Shown here: positions 32,470 through 40,097 of the stretch, piece after piece
Layout: each line of letters starts with the position of its first letter
How positions within the stretch are numbered: the first letter of the stretch is position 1
DNA from: Trichocoleus sp. FACHB-46
GTDB lineage: Bacteria; Cyanobacteriota; Cyanobacteriia; FACHB-46
Assembly (NCBI RefSeq): GCF_014695385.1
Contig: NZ_JACJOD010000077.1
Location: 1 to 42,520, forward strand
Length of the DNA stretch: 42,520 bases
Direction of reading: 5' to 3'
Position numbers and translations under genes: made by a program
The notes under the pieces: model-generated
What the model was told of the DNA's origin: nothing
Databases searched by the model: none
Seen by the model: the letters and a program-made list of their open reading frames with translations, nothing else

Positions 32470-32551
32470 CACGTTATGCCGCTTATGGATGTACTCACTC
32501 ATCCTGGCATTTTACGCCCCACGGGGCGGGGAATTTACCCACAGAAATTGA
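32470..32551 (-). mobile_element. IS200/IS605 left-end remnant
   Basis: On the minus strand the sequence runs TTTCAATTTCTGTGGG, a hairpin (CGCCCC/GGGGCG, 32515-32528 region), GTAAAATGC, then ATG with MSEYIHKRHNV before homology is lost. It matches the left end of the element at 37143, including hairpin position and GTAAAATGC. It ends just before the SDR ribosome site, so the IS once inserted in or recombined into this leader. Confidence 0.7.
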
Positions 32552-32566
32552 AACAGGAGAAACAAA

Positions 32567-33322
32567 ATGATACTGCAAGATAAAGTAGCGTTAGTCACCG
32601 GGGGCACATCGGGAATTGGTAGAACAACGGCGATCGCTTTCGGGGCTGCTGGAGCAAAGGTAGTATTCTCCGGTAGACGCGACGCAGAAGGTGAAAAAAC
32701 CGCCAAACTGATTCGCGAAACAGGTGCCGAATGCTTATACGTTCATTCAGATGCCTCGAATGAGGAAGACATCAAAGCATTAGTGCAAAAGACGGTTGCA
32801 ACCTACGGGCAACTCGACTGTGCCTTCAATAATGCAGGCACTAACGGCTCTTTTAAGCCTCTGCATGAACAATCAATTGAAGATTTTGACAACCTGATGG
32901 CAATCAATGTTCGGGGGCTGTTTTTGTGCATGAAGTACGAAATTCAGCAAATGTTGTCTCAAGGATCTGGTGTGATCGTGAACAATTCGTCAGCGAGTGG
33001 TCTCGTTGCGTTTCCGAAGACTTCTCCTTACGTTGCCAGCAAACATGCAGTAATGGGGCTGACGCGAGCGGCGGCGCTGGACTATGCCAAGCAAGGCATC
33101 CGGGTTAATGCGGTGAATCCTGGAGGCACTGCGACTGAACTGCTCGATCACGCCTTTGGGCAACTGGGTATCACAGCGGATGATTTAGGCTCTTTGATTC
33201 CAATGGGTCGGATCGGTCAGGCAACGGAAATTGCTCAAGCGGTTGTGTTTCTCTGCTCCGACGCTGCCAGCTATATTACGGGGCAACCCTTAGTAATCGA
33301 TGGTGGATATACAGTGAGTTGA
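32567..33322 (+). CDS. SDR-family oxidoreductase (glucose-1-dehydrogenase-like)
   Basis: An intact 251-residue classical [39 protein letters not shown], Ser in NNSSASGLVAF, YVASKHAVMGL and a C-terminal YITGQPLVIDGGY. It is the full-length version of the 60-codon remnant at 17162 and more distant from the 19019/23389 pair. AACAGGAGAAACAAAATG defines the start. The 200-base upstream spacer is occupied by the IS200/IS605 remnant. The substrate is unknown. Confidence 0.93.
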   Translation: MILQDKVALVTGGTSGIGRTTAIAFGAAGAKVVFSGRRDAEGEKTAKLIRETGAECLYVHSDASNEEDIKALVQKTVATYGQLDCAFNNAGTNGSFKPLHEQSIEDFDNLMAINVRGLFLCMKYEIQQMLSQGSGVIVNNSSASGLVAFPKTSPYVASKHAVMGLTRAAALDYAKQGIRVNAVNPGGTATELLDHAFGQLGITADDLGSLIPMGRIGQATEIAQAVVFLCSDAASYITGQPLVIDGGYTVS

Positions 33323-33462
33323 TTTTTGATTGTTGATCGTGGACTCACAGTGAATCGATCCATCAACAAATCAAACCGCGATCGCTTCTTCATGAGATGG
33401 TCAACCAATTGCTTTCAATGTATGCGTGTCTGGTACGGAGAGTAAACTCTATTGGAGAAAGA

Positions 33463-33840
33463 ATGAAACGATTTACCTGGTTTACCTTCCTGTATCTTGC
33501 GCTAGGAGTTTGCCTGACAGCGATCGCACTTGGATACCCAAACCTGCCTTCGGGTCTTCAAACTAGCCTGTTCATCAGTGCAGGAGTATCCTACTTTGTT
33601 TGTATTCTCAGTACCTTCCCTTTTTGGCGGGAGGCGACGATCCGCTTCTATCGCAGACGGAATGCAGCAATCATTCTACCCTGGTTGGGGATTGGAGTGA
33701 ACATTATTGTGACGGTCTGGGAGCTTCAGAGTCAGAACTGGACAATGGAAACCATTTTACAAGCATTTTCGCGGCTATTAGTTGTCTTACTGTTTGCAGA
33801 AATCATCGTTGTTACATGGCAAGTGAATTCTGAACATTAG
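33463..33840 (+). CDS. Small four-helix membrane protein, function unknown
   Basis: The 125-residue product starts MKRFTWFTFLYLALGVCLTA and shows about four hydrophobic segments (residues 5-22, 32-52, 65-85 and 97-117). FWREATIRFYRRRN forms a basic loop between helices two and three. I recognise no family. GGAGAAAG lies 5 bases before ATG 33463; an upstream in-frame start at 33397 would add an unlikely sequence. Confidence 0.75.
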   Translation: MKRFTWFTFLYLALGVCLTAIALGYPNLPSGLQTSLFISAGVSYFVCILSTFPFWREATIRFYRRRNAAIILPWLGIGVNIIVTVWELQSQNWTMETILQAFSRLLVVLLFAEIIVVTWQVNSEH

Positions 33841-33908
33841 TGTCTAGATCGGATGTTCCTGAAACGAACTCGCTCCGCACCATAAGAATTTGAAAGAAAA
33901 GAAACACC

Positions 33909-34310
33909 ATGAATAAGCCTGAGTTTTTTGTTACCCCCGGTTATGGGGAATACATGCTGAATAACTTGCATTACTCGCAAGCCGTAAAAATTGGCGATCG
34001 CGTGGAGATATCCGGTCAAGGTGGCTGGGATGACAATCTGCAAATTCCCGAATCGCTCGCGGACGAGATCGCTCAAGCGTTTCGGAACATAGAGCGAACC
34101 TTGGCAACTGCCGGGGCGGGCTGGGAGCATGTTGTTCATGTCAATTCTTACCATGTTGGTGGGTTGCCCCCAGAAGTTAATGAGGTGATGGTCAAGCTAT
34201 TTCGTCATTACATGCCCAACCATGCCCCCATTTGGACAGAGGTAGGAGTCGCGGCTCTTGCACTTCCAAAAATGCGGATTGAAATTCGTGTTACTGCAAT
34301 TGTTTCGTGA
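33909..34310 (+). CDS. RidA-family protein (reactive imine/enamine deaminase)
   Basis: The 133-residue protein has the YjgF/YER057c/UK114 fold: YSQAVKIGDRVEISGQGGWD, IAQAFRNIERTLATAGAGWE, VVHVNSYHV and a C-terminal MRIEIRVTAIV. RidA proteins hydrolyse reactive enamines and imines; the strictly conserved arginine is visible in the final strand (RIEIRV). AAAAGAAACACC before the ATG gives a weak ribosome site. A single AAGAATTTGAAAG lies at 33884, too close to the start codon to act as the operators elsewhere do. Confidence 0.88.
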   Translation: MNKPEFFVTPGYGEYMLNNLHYSQAVKIGDRVEISGQGGWDDNLQIPESLADEIAQAFRNIERTLATAGAGWEHVVHVNSYHVGGLPPEVNEVMVKLFRHYMPNHAPIWTEVGVAALALPKMRIEIRVTAIVS

Positions 34311-34420
34311 ATTTTGCATCAATGGCAGCGCTGCTCTACACCGATCGAAGCAAACAGATGGAGTAATAATTCTGACACGAAATTGATGCCAACTAGAACT
34401 GATCCATCAGGAGGACAATC

Positions 34421-34879
34421 ATGAAACTTCAAACCATTTTCAGCTTACTAACAATCGCTACAGGGTTGCTCGGAGGTTCATTCACTCATCCAGCGAGCGC
34501 ACACAGCCTTTCTTCACAGCAAACATCACCCGTTCTGATCGCAACTGCCTACACTGATTTAACCTTACCCACCTTGCGCCAAGGCGATCGCGGCAGAGAC
34601 GTACAATTGTTACAGCGCATTCTTCAAGACAATGGCTTTTTAGGAGCCGCAGGTGTGAGGTTAGGCAATCCAAGAGGGGCGATCGTCGATGGCATCTTTG
34701 GTGCGGTCACAGCGTCTGCGGTACGCGATCTCCAGCAACGATACGGAATCCCAGTTACAGGGCGAGTCAATCCAACCACCTGGGAAGTCCTGGATATGCA
34801 CGAAAACCCCTATCGATCGCCGCTTCCCTGGAAACAACAGAACATTAAACAACCACAAGCCACAGGAGATTTCTCATGA
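34421..34879 (+). CDS. Secreted peptidoglycan-binding (PG_binding_1) protein
   Basis: The 152-residue protein begins with a signal peptide (MKLQTIFSLLTIATGLLGGS, probable cleavage after HPASA). Then one PG_binding_1 repeat: LRQGDRGRDVQLLQRILQDN, VDGIFGAVTASAVRDLQQRY and TGRVNPTTWEVLD. No catalytic domain follows. It is expected in the periplasm or cell wall. AGGAGG precedes the ATG by 8 bases. ATGA overlap with the next gene indicates coupling. Confidence 0.9.
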   Translation: MKLQTIFSLLTIATGLLGGSFTHPASAHSLSSQQTSPVLIATAYTDLTLPTLRQGDRGRDVQLLQRILQDNGFLGAAGVRLGNPRGAIVDGIFGAVTASAVRDLQQRYGIPVTGRVNPTTWEVLDMHENPYRSPLPWKQQNIKQPQATGDFS

Positions 34880-35175
34880 ACCGAAAGATTCTTTCAACCA
34901 AAATCACAACTACAACCACAATCGCAATCACAATTCTGTTCGGCGTACTCCTACTGTTCAATTTTCCATCCCTGGCTCAAGTCAGTTCACAAGTGATTCC
35001 CAGAATCGAACTGATCGGAAGTTCTGGAGGGATTCCACCCAGCTACCGTTTAGTCATTAGCCGATCTCAGGACAATGTTTATGTCTTCTGTCCGACTGGC
35101 TTCGAGCCACAGTTGAACTATCTACGAAATGTGAAGGCGATTCAATGTAAGCCGTTTACCAGTCCCGAGAAGTAA
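34876..35175 (+). CDS. Small exported protein of unknown function
   Basis: The 99-residue product has a signal peptide (ITILFGVLLLFNFPSLAQ, cleavage likely after SLAQ) preceded by an unusual Thr-rich start (TKITTTTTIAIT). The mature part has two cysteines (VFCPTG, IQCKPF) that could pair. I recognise no family. Its start overlaps the stop of the peptidoglycan-binding gene by 4 bases, so both products are made together outside the cytoplasm. Confidence 0.78.
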   Translation: MNRKILSTKITTTTTIAITILFGVLLLFNFPSLAQVSSQVIPRIELIGSSGGIPPSYRLVISRSQDNVYVFCPTGFEPQLNYLRNVKAIQCKPFTSPEK

Positions 35176-35241
35176 ACCAGTGAGGGGCAACAGCATAACA
35201 ACTCACACCACTTTGTTGCTTTGAACAGAGGAGAGATTCAG

Positions 35242-35619
35242 ATGTCAGAGAACAATAAAGCCATCTTAGAAGCGGCAAACGCGGCGATCGCTGCAGGCAA
35301 CTATGAAGGATTCTTGTCATTCTGCACTGACGACACGAAATGGACGTTCGTAGGGGACAAGACCCTGAACGGAAAAGAAGCTATTCGCCAATATATGGCA
35401 GAGACATACATAAAGCCGCCAAAGTTTACAGTTGTCAACTTAATCGCTGAAGGTGATTTCGTCACGGCAGTTGGCGACATCACACTGGAGGACGCAGACG
35501 GGAAGGCAGCTTATTACTCGTACTGCGATGTCTGGCGCTTTCGCGGCGGCAAGATGGTCGAATTAAAGGCTTTCGTGATCAAAAACAAGGTCAAGGATGA
35601 AACCAGTAGCGCAGGGTAA
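35242..35619 (+). CDS. NTF2-like (SnoaL-type) protein
   Basis: The 125-residue product starts MSENNKAILEAANAAIAAGN and has GFLSFCTDDTKWTFVGDKTL, then YCDVWRFRGGKMVELKAFV, the usual SnoaL/NTF2 fold for small ketosteroid-isomerase-like proteins. No specific substrate. GAGGAGA lies about 8 bases before ATG 35242. A fragment of a second copy lies at 28758-28821. Confidence 0.88.
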   Translation: MSENNKAILEAANAAIAAGNYEGFLSFCTDDTKWTFVGDKTLNGKEAIRQYMAETYIKPPKFTVVNLIAEGDFVTAVGDITLEDADGKAAYYSYCDVWRFRGGKMVELKAFVIKNKVKDETSSAG

Positions 35620-35648
35620 ATCATCTGCAAAAGTCAGGATATATTCTC

Positions 35649-36343
35649 ATGAAAAATGCAACTTATGTAGAGGCTGCTCGGCGAGGTAGTCACCGCTGGT
35701 GGCGGTATCTTTTGGGCTGGTCAATCATCCTCTTTGCGTGGCTGGTTGTCGGCACCGTTGCCAGCTTACTCGTGGCGATCGCCATCGGCGGACAGGAGGG
35801 GTTTGCAGTGTTCAGGCAAGCGGATTACTCCACGCTCGGTTCTATGGGCAGCTTCCTGGTGATCATGGTGGGTTTCCCGTGCTTCCTCGGGGGAACCCTG
35901 CTCACCGTCTCCCTCATCCACCGCTGCCCTCCCCTAACGCTGATCACGGCGCAGGAGAAGATAAGCTGGTATCGCGTCGGGCATGGGTTCGTGGCGTGGT
36001 TCGTGCCATTCTGCCTAATCGGTGGGCTGGGACAGTACCTCTTCTACCCCGACACCTTTTCCTTTAACTCCGACCTGGCAGCGTTGGCGCTCCTCGTACC
36101 GATCGCACTGATCTTCACCGCCATCCAAACCACCGAGGAGCTTTTCTTCCGTGGATACATCTTGCAGGGTGCGAGCCTCATCTGGAGTAACCGTGTCTTT
36201 TTGGTGATCGTGTCAGCCGTGATCTTCACGCTGCCGCACCTCGGCAACCCGGAGGCGATCACGGGTGGCTGGCTGATGGTCTTTTCTAACTACTTCCTCG
36301 TTCCGGTTCTGTTGTGGACTGTGGTCTCGTTGATTGACGGAAC
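35649..36343 (+). pseudogene. CPBP-family intramembrane protease, cut by an IS6-like element
   Basis: The sequence follows the intact paralogue at 16143 (ATYVEAARRGSHRWWRYLLG, QTTEELFFRGYI, FTLPHLGNPE) up to SLIDGT at 36343, after which the paralogue continues TELAIGAHFANN but here the IS begins. The third CPBP motif (HxxxN) and the last helices are lost; the frame ends in the IS at 36375-36377. The truncated protein would lack part of the active site. Confidence 0.9.
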
Positions 36344-36945
36344 GTTGTGTCGCAAAAATTGGTGTGTGGTAAGGTAAATAGTCCTAACCTTCCTTCTCCT
36401 GCTCTAATGTCTACTCCTACTCTGTTCAAGTGGTGGCATTCCTTACCTGAGATCGTCTTGGTAAATGTGCGGTGGTATTGTCGCTACTCCTTGAGCGATC
36501 GAGATTTGGAGGAGATGATGGCAGAACGAGGGGTGGAAGTAGATCATTCGACCGTCAACCGTTGGGTATTGAAGTACGCACCAGAGGTGGATAAACGGAT
36601 TCGTCCGCATCTAAGTCCCACTAACGACTCCTGGAGAGTTGATGAGACGTACATCGAGACTAAAGAGAAATGGAAATATCTGTATCGTGCAGTGGGCTCA
36701 GATGGGAACACGCTAGATTTCATGTTAAGTGCGAAGCGGGATGGTAAAGCGGCAACTCAGTTTTTTTGTAAACTGCTGAAAGCTAGTCATGTAGAGAAAC
36801 CGCGCGTCATCAATGTGGACAAGAATGCGGCTTATCCCGTGGCAATTGAAGCGCTGAAGCAGGAGGAACCCCTGATGGCTGAGACCGAATTACGGCAGGT
36901 AAAGTATTTGAATCCTCTGAACTCCATCCGGCTGGTTAAACGTCC
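36344..36945 (+). mobile_element. IS6-family-like element, right part lost
   Basis: The left end GTTGTGTCGCAAAAATTGG starts exactly where homology to the CPBP paralogue ends. The transposase gene follows at 36407. No matching right end is found before the hairpin element at 36946. Confidence 0.75.
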
Positions 36946-36949
36946 CTGA
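36407..36949 (+). pseudogene. IS6-family transposase without its C-terminus
   Basis: The 180-residue frame has the IS6 start (FKWWHSLPEIVLVNVRWYCR, MMAERGVEVDHSTVNRWV) and two of three catalytic acids: Asp in WRVDETYIE and Asp in VINVDKNAAYP. The expected NNIVEQDHR-type motif with the catalytic Glu is replaced by NPLNSIRLVKRP-stop from about 36911. So the transposase should be inactive. Its stop codon lies in the hairpin element. Confidence 0.88.
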
Positions 36950-37011
36950 AGTTGACTTAGGGAATAAACTCAGCCAAGAATTCGAGACTTTATTCCCTAA
37001 GTCAACTTCAG
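36946..37011. repeat. 66-bp element: perfect 23-bp inverted repeat around a 20-base centre
   Basis: CTGAAGTTGACTTAGGGAAT plus AAA at 36946-36968 is exactly mirrored at 36989-37011. The centre is CTCAGCCAAGAATTCGAGAC. The arms look like the paired terminal repeats of a DDE transposon with almost all its inside deleted (MITE-like). It follows the point where the IS6 transposase is cut. No target duplication is visible. Confidence 0.7.
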
Positions 37012-37142
37012 AGCTACCGCTCTAAATGCTTCAAACGTTTAGCCTCAATGCGAGATGGAGCACTATCTAAATTTCAACCTGCTTGGTGAATCTCACCGCT
37101 TTCATATCAGTCTTCCCTGGAGCAATCTCTATATCGTCAATT

Positions 37143-37672
37143 TCAATCTCTGCGGGTCGATTCCCCGCTGCTCTGCGGCGTAAAATGCACAGATGAGTGA
37201 GTAGATCCACAAAAGCCATAACGTCACGGTTTTGCTATACCATCTTGTCTTTCCAGCTAAGTATCGTCGGGCGGTGTTCGATGAACAAGTTGATGCAGTC
37301 TTGCAAGAGGTGTGCTTAGAGATTGAAAAGCGCTATGAGATCAAGTTCGTGGAAATCGGGGTAGACAAAGACCATGTGCCTTTTCTCGTGCAGTCGGTGC
37401 CAAGCTACAGTGTGACGAAACTGGTGACGATGCTCAAAAGCTTGACGGCACGTGAGGTGTTCAAGCGATGCCCTCAGGTGAAACGACAGCTGTGGGGTGG
37501 AGAGTTTTGGAGTGATGGCTACTTTGCCAGCACCGTCGGCAAACATGGTGATGAAAGCATGATTGCCAAATACGTTAAAGCTCAGGGCAACGACTATCTT
37601 CGGCTACATAGAGCTGAGCAATTGACTCTTTTTTGATGCTGATACCCCGCTGCTTGCGGCGGGGTAGTTCAT
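37143..37672 (+). mobile_element. IS200/IS605-family element (tnpA only)
   Basis: A left-end hairpin (CCGC/GCGG, about 37163-37180) lies before the tnpA start and a right-end hairpin (CCCCGC/GCGGGG, 37645-37664) after its stop, followed by TAGTTCAT. There are no terminal inverted repeats, as expected. The right end is directly followed by the group II intron. Outer limits are approximate. Confidence 0.8.
37193..37636 (+). pseudogene. tnpA: IS200/IS605 transposase TnpA (Y1 type), inactivated
   Basis: The frame from ATG 37193 reads MSE-stop-IHKSHNVTVLLYHLVF and continues to a C-terminal RLHRAEQLTLF. Codon 4 is TAG, where the remnant at 32470 has TAC (MSEYIHK). The catalytic metal motif, normally His-hydrophobic-His, is H61-V-P63 in DKDHVPFLVQSVPSY. 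The nucleophile Tyr of AKYVKAQG is present. With an early stop and a lost HUH histidine, the enzyme should not cut DNA. A TTG at 37232 could still start a shorter product. Confidence 0.9.
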
Positions 37673-39541
37673 GTGTGCCGGACATGTGTACACGCTAGGA
37701 GGTGAAAGTCCTCTCCCAACCTGATGGAGGTGAAGGGTAGTGAAGCGCAAGGGCGTTATCGCGAGGTAAGGTCTGAAGGAAGCGTGGAGCAAAGGTATGA
37801 GCCGACGAATAGAAACTGGATTAGAGGCGTGAAGGTGGGACGAGTGAGCATGAGATCACAAAGTCCATATCCATCAAGCACCGGCAACGTAAATCCGGCG
37901 GTTGTGTACCAAAAGTGTGTGAACTTACTCCGGGAGGTCTGCGGCACGTCCAAACGGACTAAGAGTAGAGCAATCTGCTCTGACCCTGACGCAGAAGTCA
38001 GCAGCGGACATAGTAGGCGAGGATCGCTGAAGGTCCAAACAATCGAGAGTGGTGAATAAGACCTGGAACCTATGAGTAATTCTAAAAGGCAGATAACTTC
38101 GCAAGGAGCGTCTCCTGCATTCGAGCAGGTGAAGCCTGGCTCGAATGCGGGAACGGCTGATTTACTCATAGCGGGACAGCCTTCCCAAAGCCCGATGTTT
38201 GATGCAGCGTTAATGGAGGAAATTTGTCAACGAAGTAACTTGCTCCCAGCGCTGAAGCGTGTGATGCAGAATCAAGGAGCCCCTGGGGTAGACGGAATGA
38301 CCGTCGAGGAACTACCAAACTACCTCAAAGCTCACTGGCTCGACATCAAGGAACGTCTTCTTCATGGGGTTTACAGACCACAACCAGTTAGGAAGGTGGC
38401 AATCCCAAAACTGAATGGTATGGGAGTTCGCCAACTTTGCATTCCCACTGTATTAGATCGCCTGATTCAGCAGGCAACTTTGCAGGTTCTGCAAGCAAAG
38501 TGGGATAGAAGCTTCTCTGAACACAGCTACGGATTTCGCCCTCGGCGGTCGGCCCATCAAGCCGTAGCACAAGCGCAAAGCTATCTCAAGGCAGGGTATG
38601 AATGGGTGGTTGACCTCGATCTGGAGAAATTCTTCGACCGAGTGAATCATGACCGCCTCTTGAGTGTCCTGGCACAACGGATTAGCGATGCCCGAGTGCT
38701 TCAATTAATCCGAGCGTATCTAAAAGCTGGCGTTTTAGAGAATGGTTTAGTGAGTCCTCGCCATGAAGGAGCCGCCCAAGGTGGACCGCTTTCGCCATTC
38801 CTGTCCAATGTTGTTTTAGATGAATTGGACAAGGAATTAGAGAGACGAGGGCACCAGTTTGTGCGCTACGGGGATGATTGCAACATTTATGTGTGCAGTC
38901 AACGAGCCGGAGAACGAGTGATGGCGAGCATTAGCCGATTCATCACCCATCGCCTCAAGCTCAAGATTAATCAGAGCAAGAGTGCGGTGGCTCGCCCTCA
39001 TGAGCGCAAGTTTCTGGGATTCAGCTTCACAGCAAGCGGAGGACTGCATCGACGGAAAGTGGCTAATGAAGCCATTCGGCGATTCAAGCAACGAGTGCGG
39101 CAATTGACTCGCCGGACTCGAAGTGTGAACTGGCAGGAACGGATAGCCGAGTTATCCCAATACCTGCGAGGATGGAAAGCCTACTTTGAATTTGCCGAAA
39201 CCATCCGGCAATTCAAAGACCTCGATAGCTGGATTCGTCGTCGATTGCGTTGTGCATTGTGGAAACAATGGAAAACCTATCGGCGGCGCAAGCGGGAGTT
39301 GATAGCGTTAGGTGTTCCACCGTTGTTGGCTCATACCACTGCGTGGAGTAACAAGGGACCGTGGCGGATTTGCCATACACCTGGCGTTCAACTGGCGTTA
39401 AGCAACGATTACTTCAACAGACAGGGACTACCAAAACTTAACGACTGATTTGGCATTCAACTCGATTGAACCGCCTTGGTACGGACCCGTATGCCAGGTG
39501 GTGTGGGAGGGGGGAACTGCGAGGTTTCTCCCTATCCCGAT
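37673..39541 (+). mobile_element. Group II intron (IIC-type), complete or nearly so
   Basis: The 5' end GTGTGCCGGACATGTG fits the GUGYG intron start. The region to 38070 carries the structured 5' domains (GAGGTGAAAGTCCTC is visible). The maturase gene follows. After it, GAACCGCCTTGGTACGGACC to GGTGGT (39468-39502) forms the domain V region, and GTGGGAGGGGGGAACTGCG to TCCCTATCCCGAT (to 39541) forms domain VI with a bulged A. The intron starts eight bases after the IS200/IS605 right-end hairpin. Boundaries may be off by a few bases. Confidence 0.8.
38072..39448 (+). CDS. ltrA: Group II intron reverse transcriptase/maturase
   Basis: The 458-residue protein has the RT blocks in order: MQNQGAPGVDGMTVEEL, VRKVAIPKLNGMGVRQLCIP, FSEHSYGFRPRRSAHQAV, WVVDLDLEKFFDRVNHDRLL, GAAQGGPLSPFLSNVVLDEL, and the active site RYGDDCNIYV (YGDD instead of the more frequent YADD). 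Then comes the maturase X domain with ELSQYLRGWKAYF. The end LSNDYFNRQGLPKLND resembles class C maturases, and no HNH endonuclease is present. It should help the intron splice and copy itself. Full length and uninterrupted, so possibly active. Confidence 0.95.
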   Translation: MSNSKRQITSQGASPAFEQVKPGSNAGTADLLIAGQPSQSPMFDAALMEEICQRSNLLPALKRVMQNQGAPGVDGMTVEELPNYLKAHWLDIKERLLHGVYRPQPVRKVAIPKLNGMGVRQLCIPTVLDRLIQQATLQVLQAKWDRSFSEHSYGFRPRRSAHQAVAQAQSYLKAGYEWVVDLDLEKFFDRVNHDRLLSVLAQRISDARVLQLIRAYLKAGVLENGLVSPRHEGAAQGGPLSPFLSNVVLDELDKELERRGHQFVRYGDDCNIYVCSQRAGERVMASISRFITHRLKLKINQSKSAVARPHERKFLGFSFTASGGLHRRKVANEAIRRFKQRVRQLTRRTRSVNWQERIAELSQYLRGWKAYFEFAETIRQFKDLDSWIRRRLRCALWKQWKTYRRRKRELIALGVPPLLAHTTAWSNKGPWRICHTPGVQLALSNDYFNRQGLPKLND

Positions 39542-39689
39542 TGTCATTGACGCCCATCCAAAAAGCGTAGTGCCAGAAGCTATTTATGAACGCACGCGCA
39601 AACTTAAACCTAGCGATCGCACGTCTGAACCGCAAAGCATTGATTTTCATAGCTGGCTTCGGCAAATACAGACTAATCGGAACATTACG

Positions 39690-39890
39690 ATGAACCCCTA
39701 TCAACAAGAGCTCGTCAAGCTGATTGGTGGTCAAATTTACCAAGCTGGCTTAACTCATGAGGGTTACCCTTACCTGATTGTTAAACAATCTAATGCAGAA
39801 GCCTTCTTCTATGTGATTGTTCAGGCAAACCCAGAAGGTACTAATAGTGGGTTCCTGCATATCACTGAACGAACACAAACTCCTATTTAA
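39690..39890 (+). CDS. Small uncharacterised protein (66 aa)
   Basis: MNPYQQELVKLIGGQIYQAG, then LTHEGYPYLIVKQSNAEAFF and HITERTQTPI. It looks like a compact α/β protein, family not recognised. The frame is open upstream to the intron end (IDAHPKSVVPEAIYERTRKL and further), so this may instead be the C-terminus of a larger gene interrupted by the IS/intron insertion. A probable terminator follows. Confidence 0.5.
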   Translation: MNPYQQELVKLIGGQIYQAGLTHEGYPYLIVKQSNAEAFFYVIVQANPEGTNSGFLHITERTQTPI

Positions 39891-39915
39891 GACTACAACC
39901 CCTCTTTTATCAGTG

Positions 39916-39945
39916 CCTCCAGACCTCTGTTTGGAGGACTTTTTG
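39916..39945 (+). terminator. Rho-independent terminator candidate
   Basis: CCTCCA, a loop ending TCTGT, TGGAGG, then ACTTTTTG: a six-pair stem followed by five T residues, 26 bases after the stop codon at 39890. Confidence 0.6.
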
Positions 39946-39955
39946 TCTCTAAGTC

Positions 39956-40097
39956 ATGATTCCTCAACTACATCTTCTCAACTGGGGTATGGGAGTCGAG
40001 AGCACAGCAATTCTAGTCCGTTGGATGCTGGAACCTCAATTTCGTCCTTTCAAGAACTTGTGCAATTTGATTGTACTAACCGCGCAAACTGGTGATG
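39956..40097 (+). pseudogene. PAPS-reductase-like PP-loop protein, N-terminal fragment
   Basis: MIPQLHLLNWGMGVESTAIL, RWMLEPQFRPFKNLCNLIVL and TAQTGDE. GMGVEST is a PP-loop variant seen in phosphoadenosine-phosphosulfate-reductase-family proteins of plasmids and phage-like regions. Coding similarity ends at GGTGATGAG, where the TnpB element begins, so the gene has been cut after about 47 codons. Confidence 0.65.

Noticed and set aside
33884-33897. AAGAATTTGAAAG before the RidA gene as a fourth AraC operator
   Set aside because: Only one motif, no partner 21 bp upstream, and it lies 25 bases from the start codon, where no promoter would fit.
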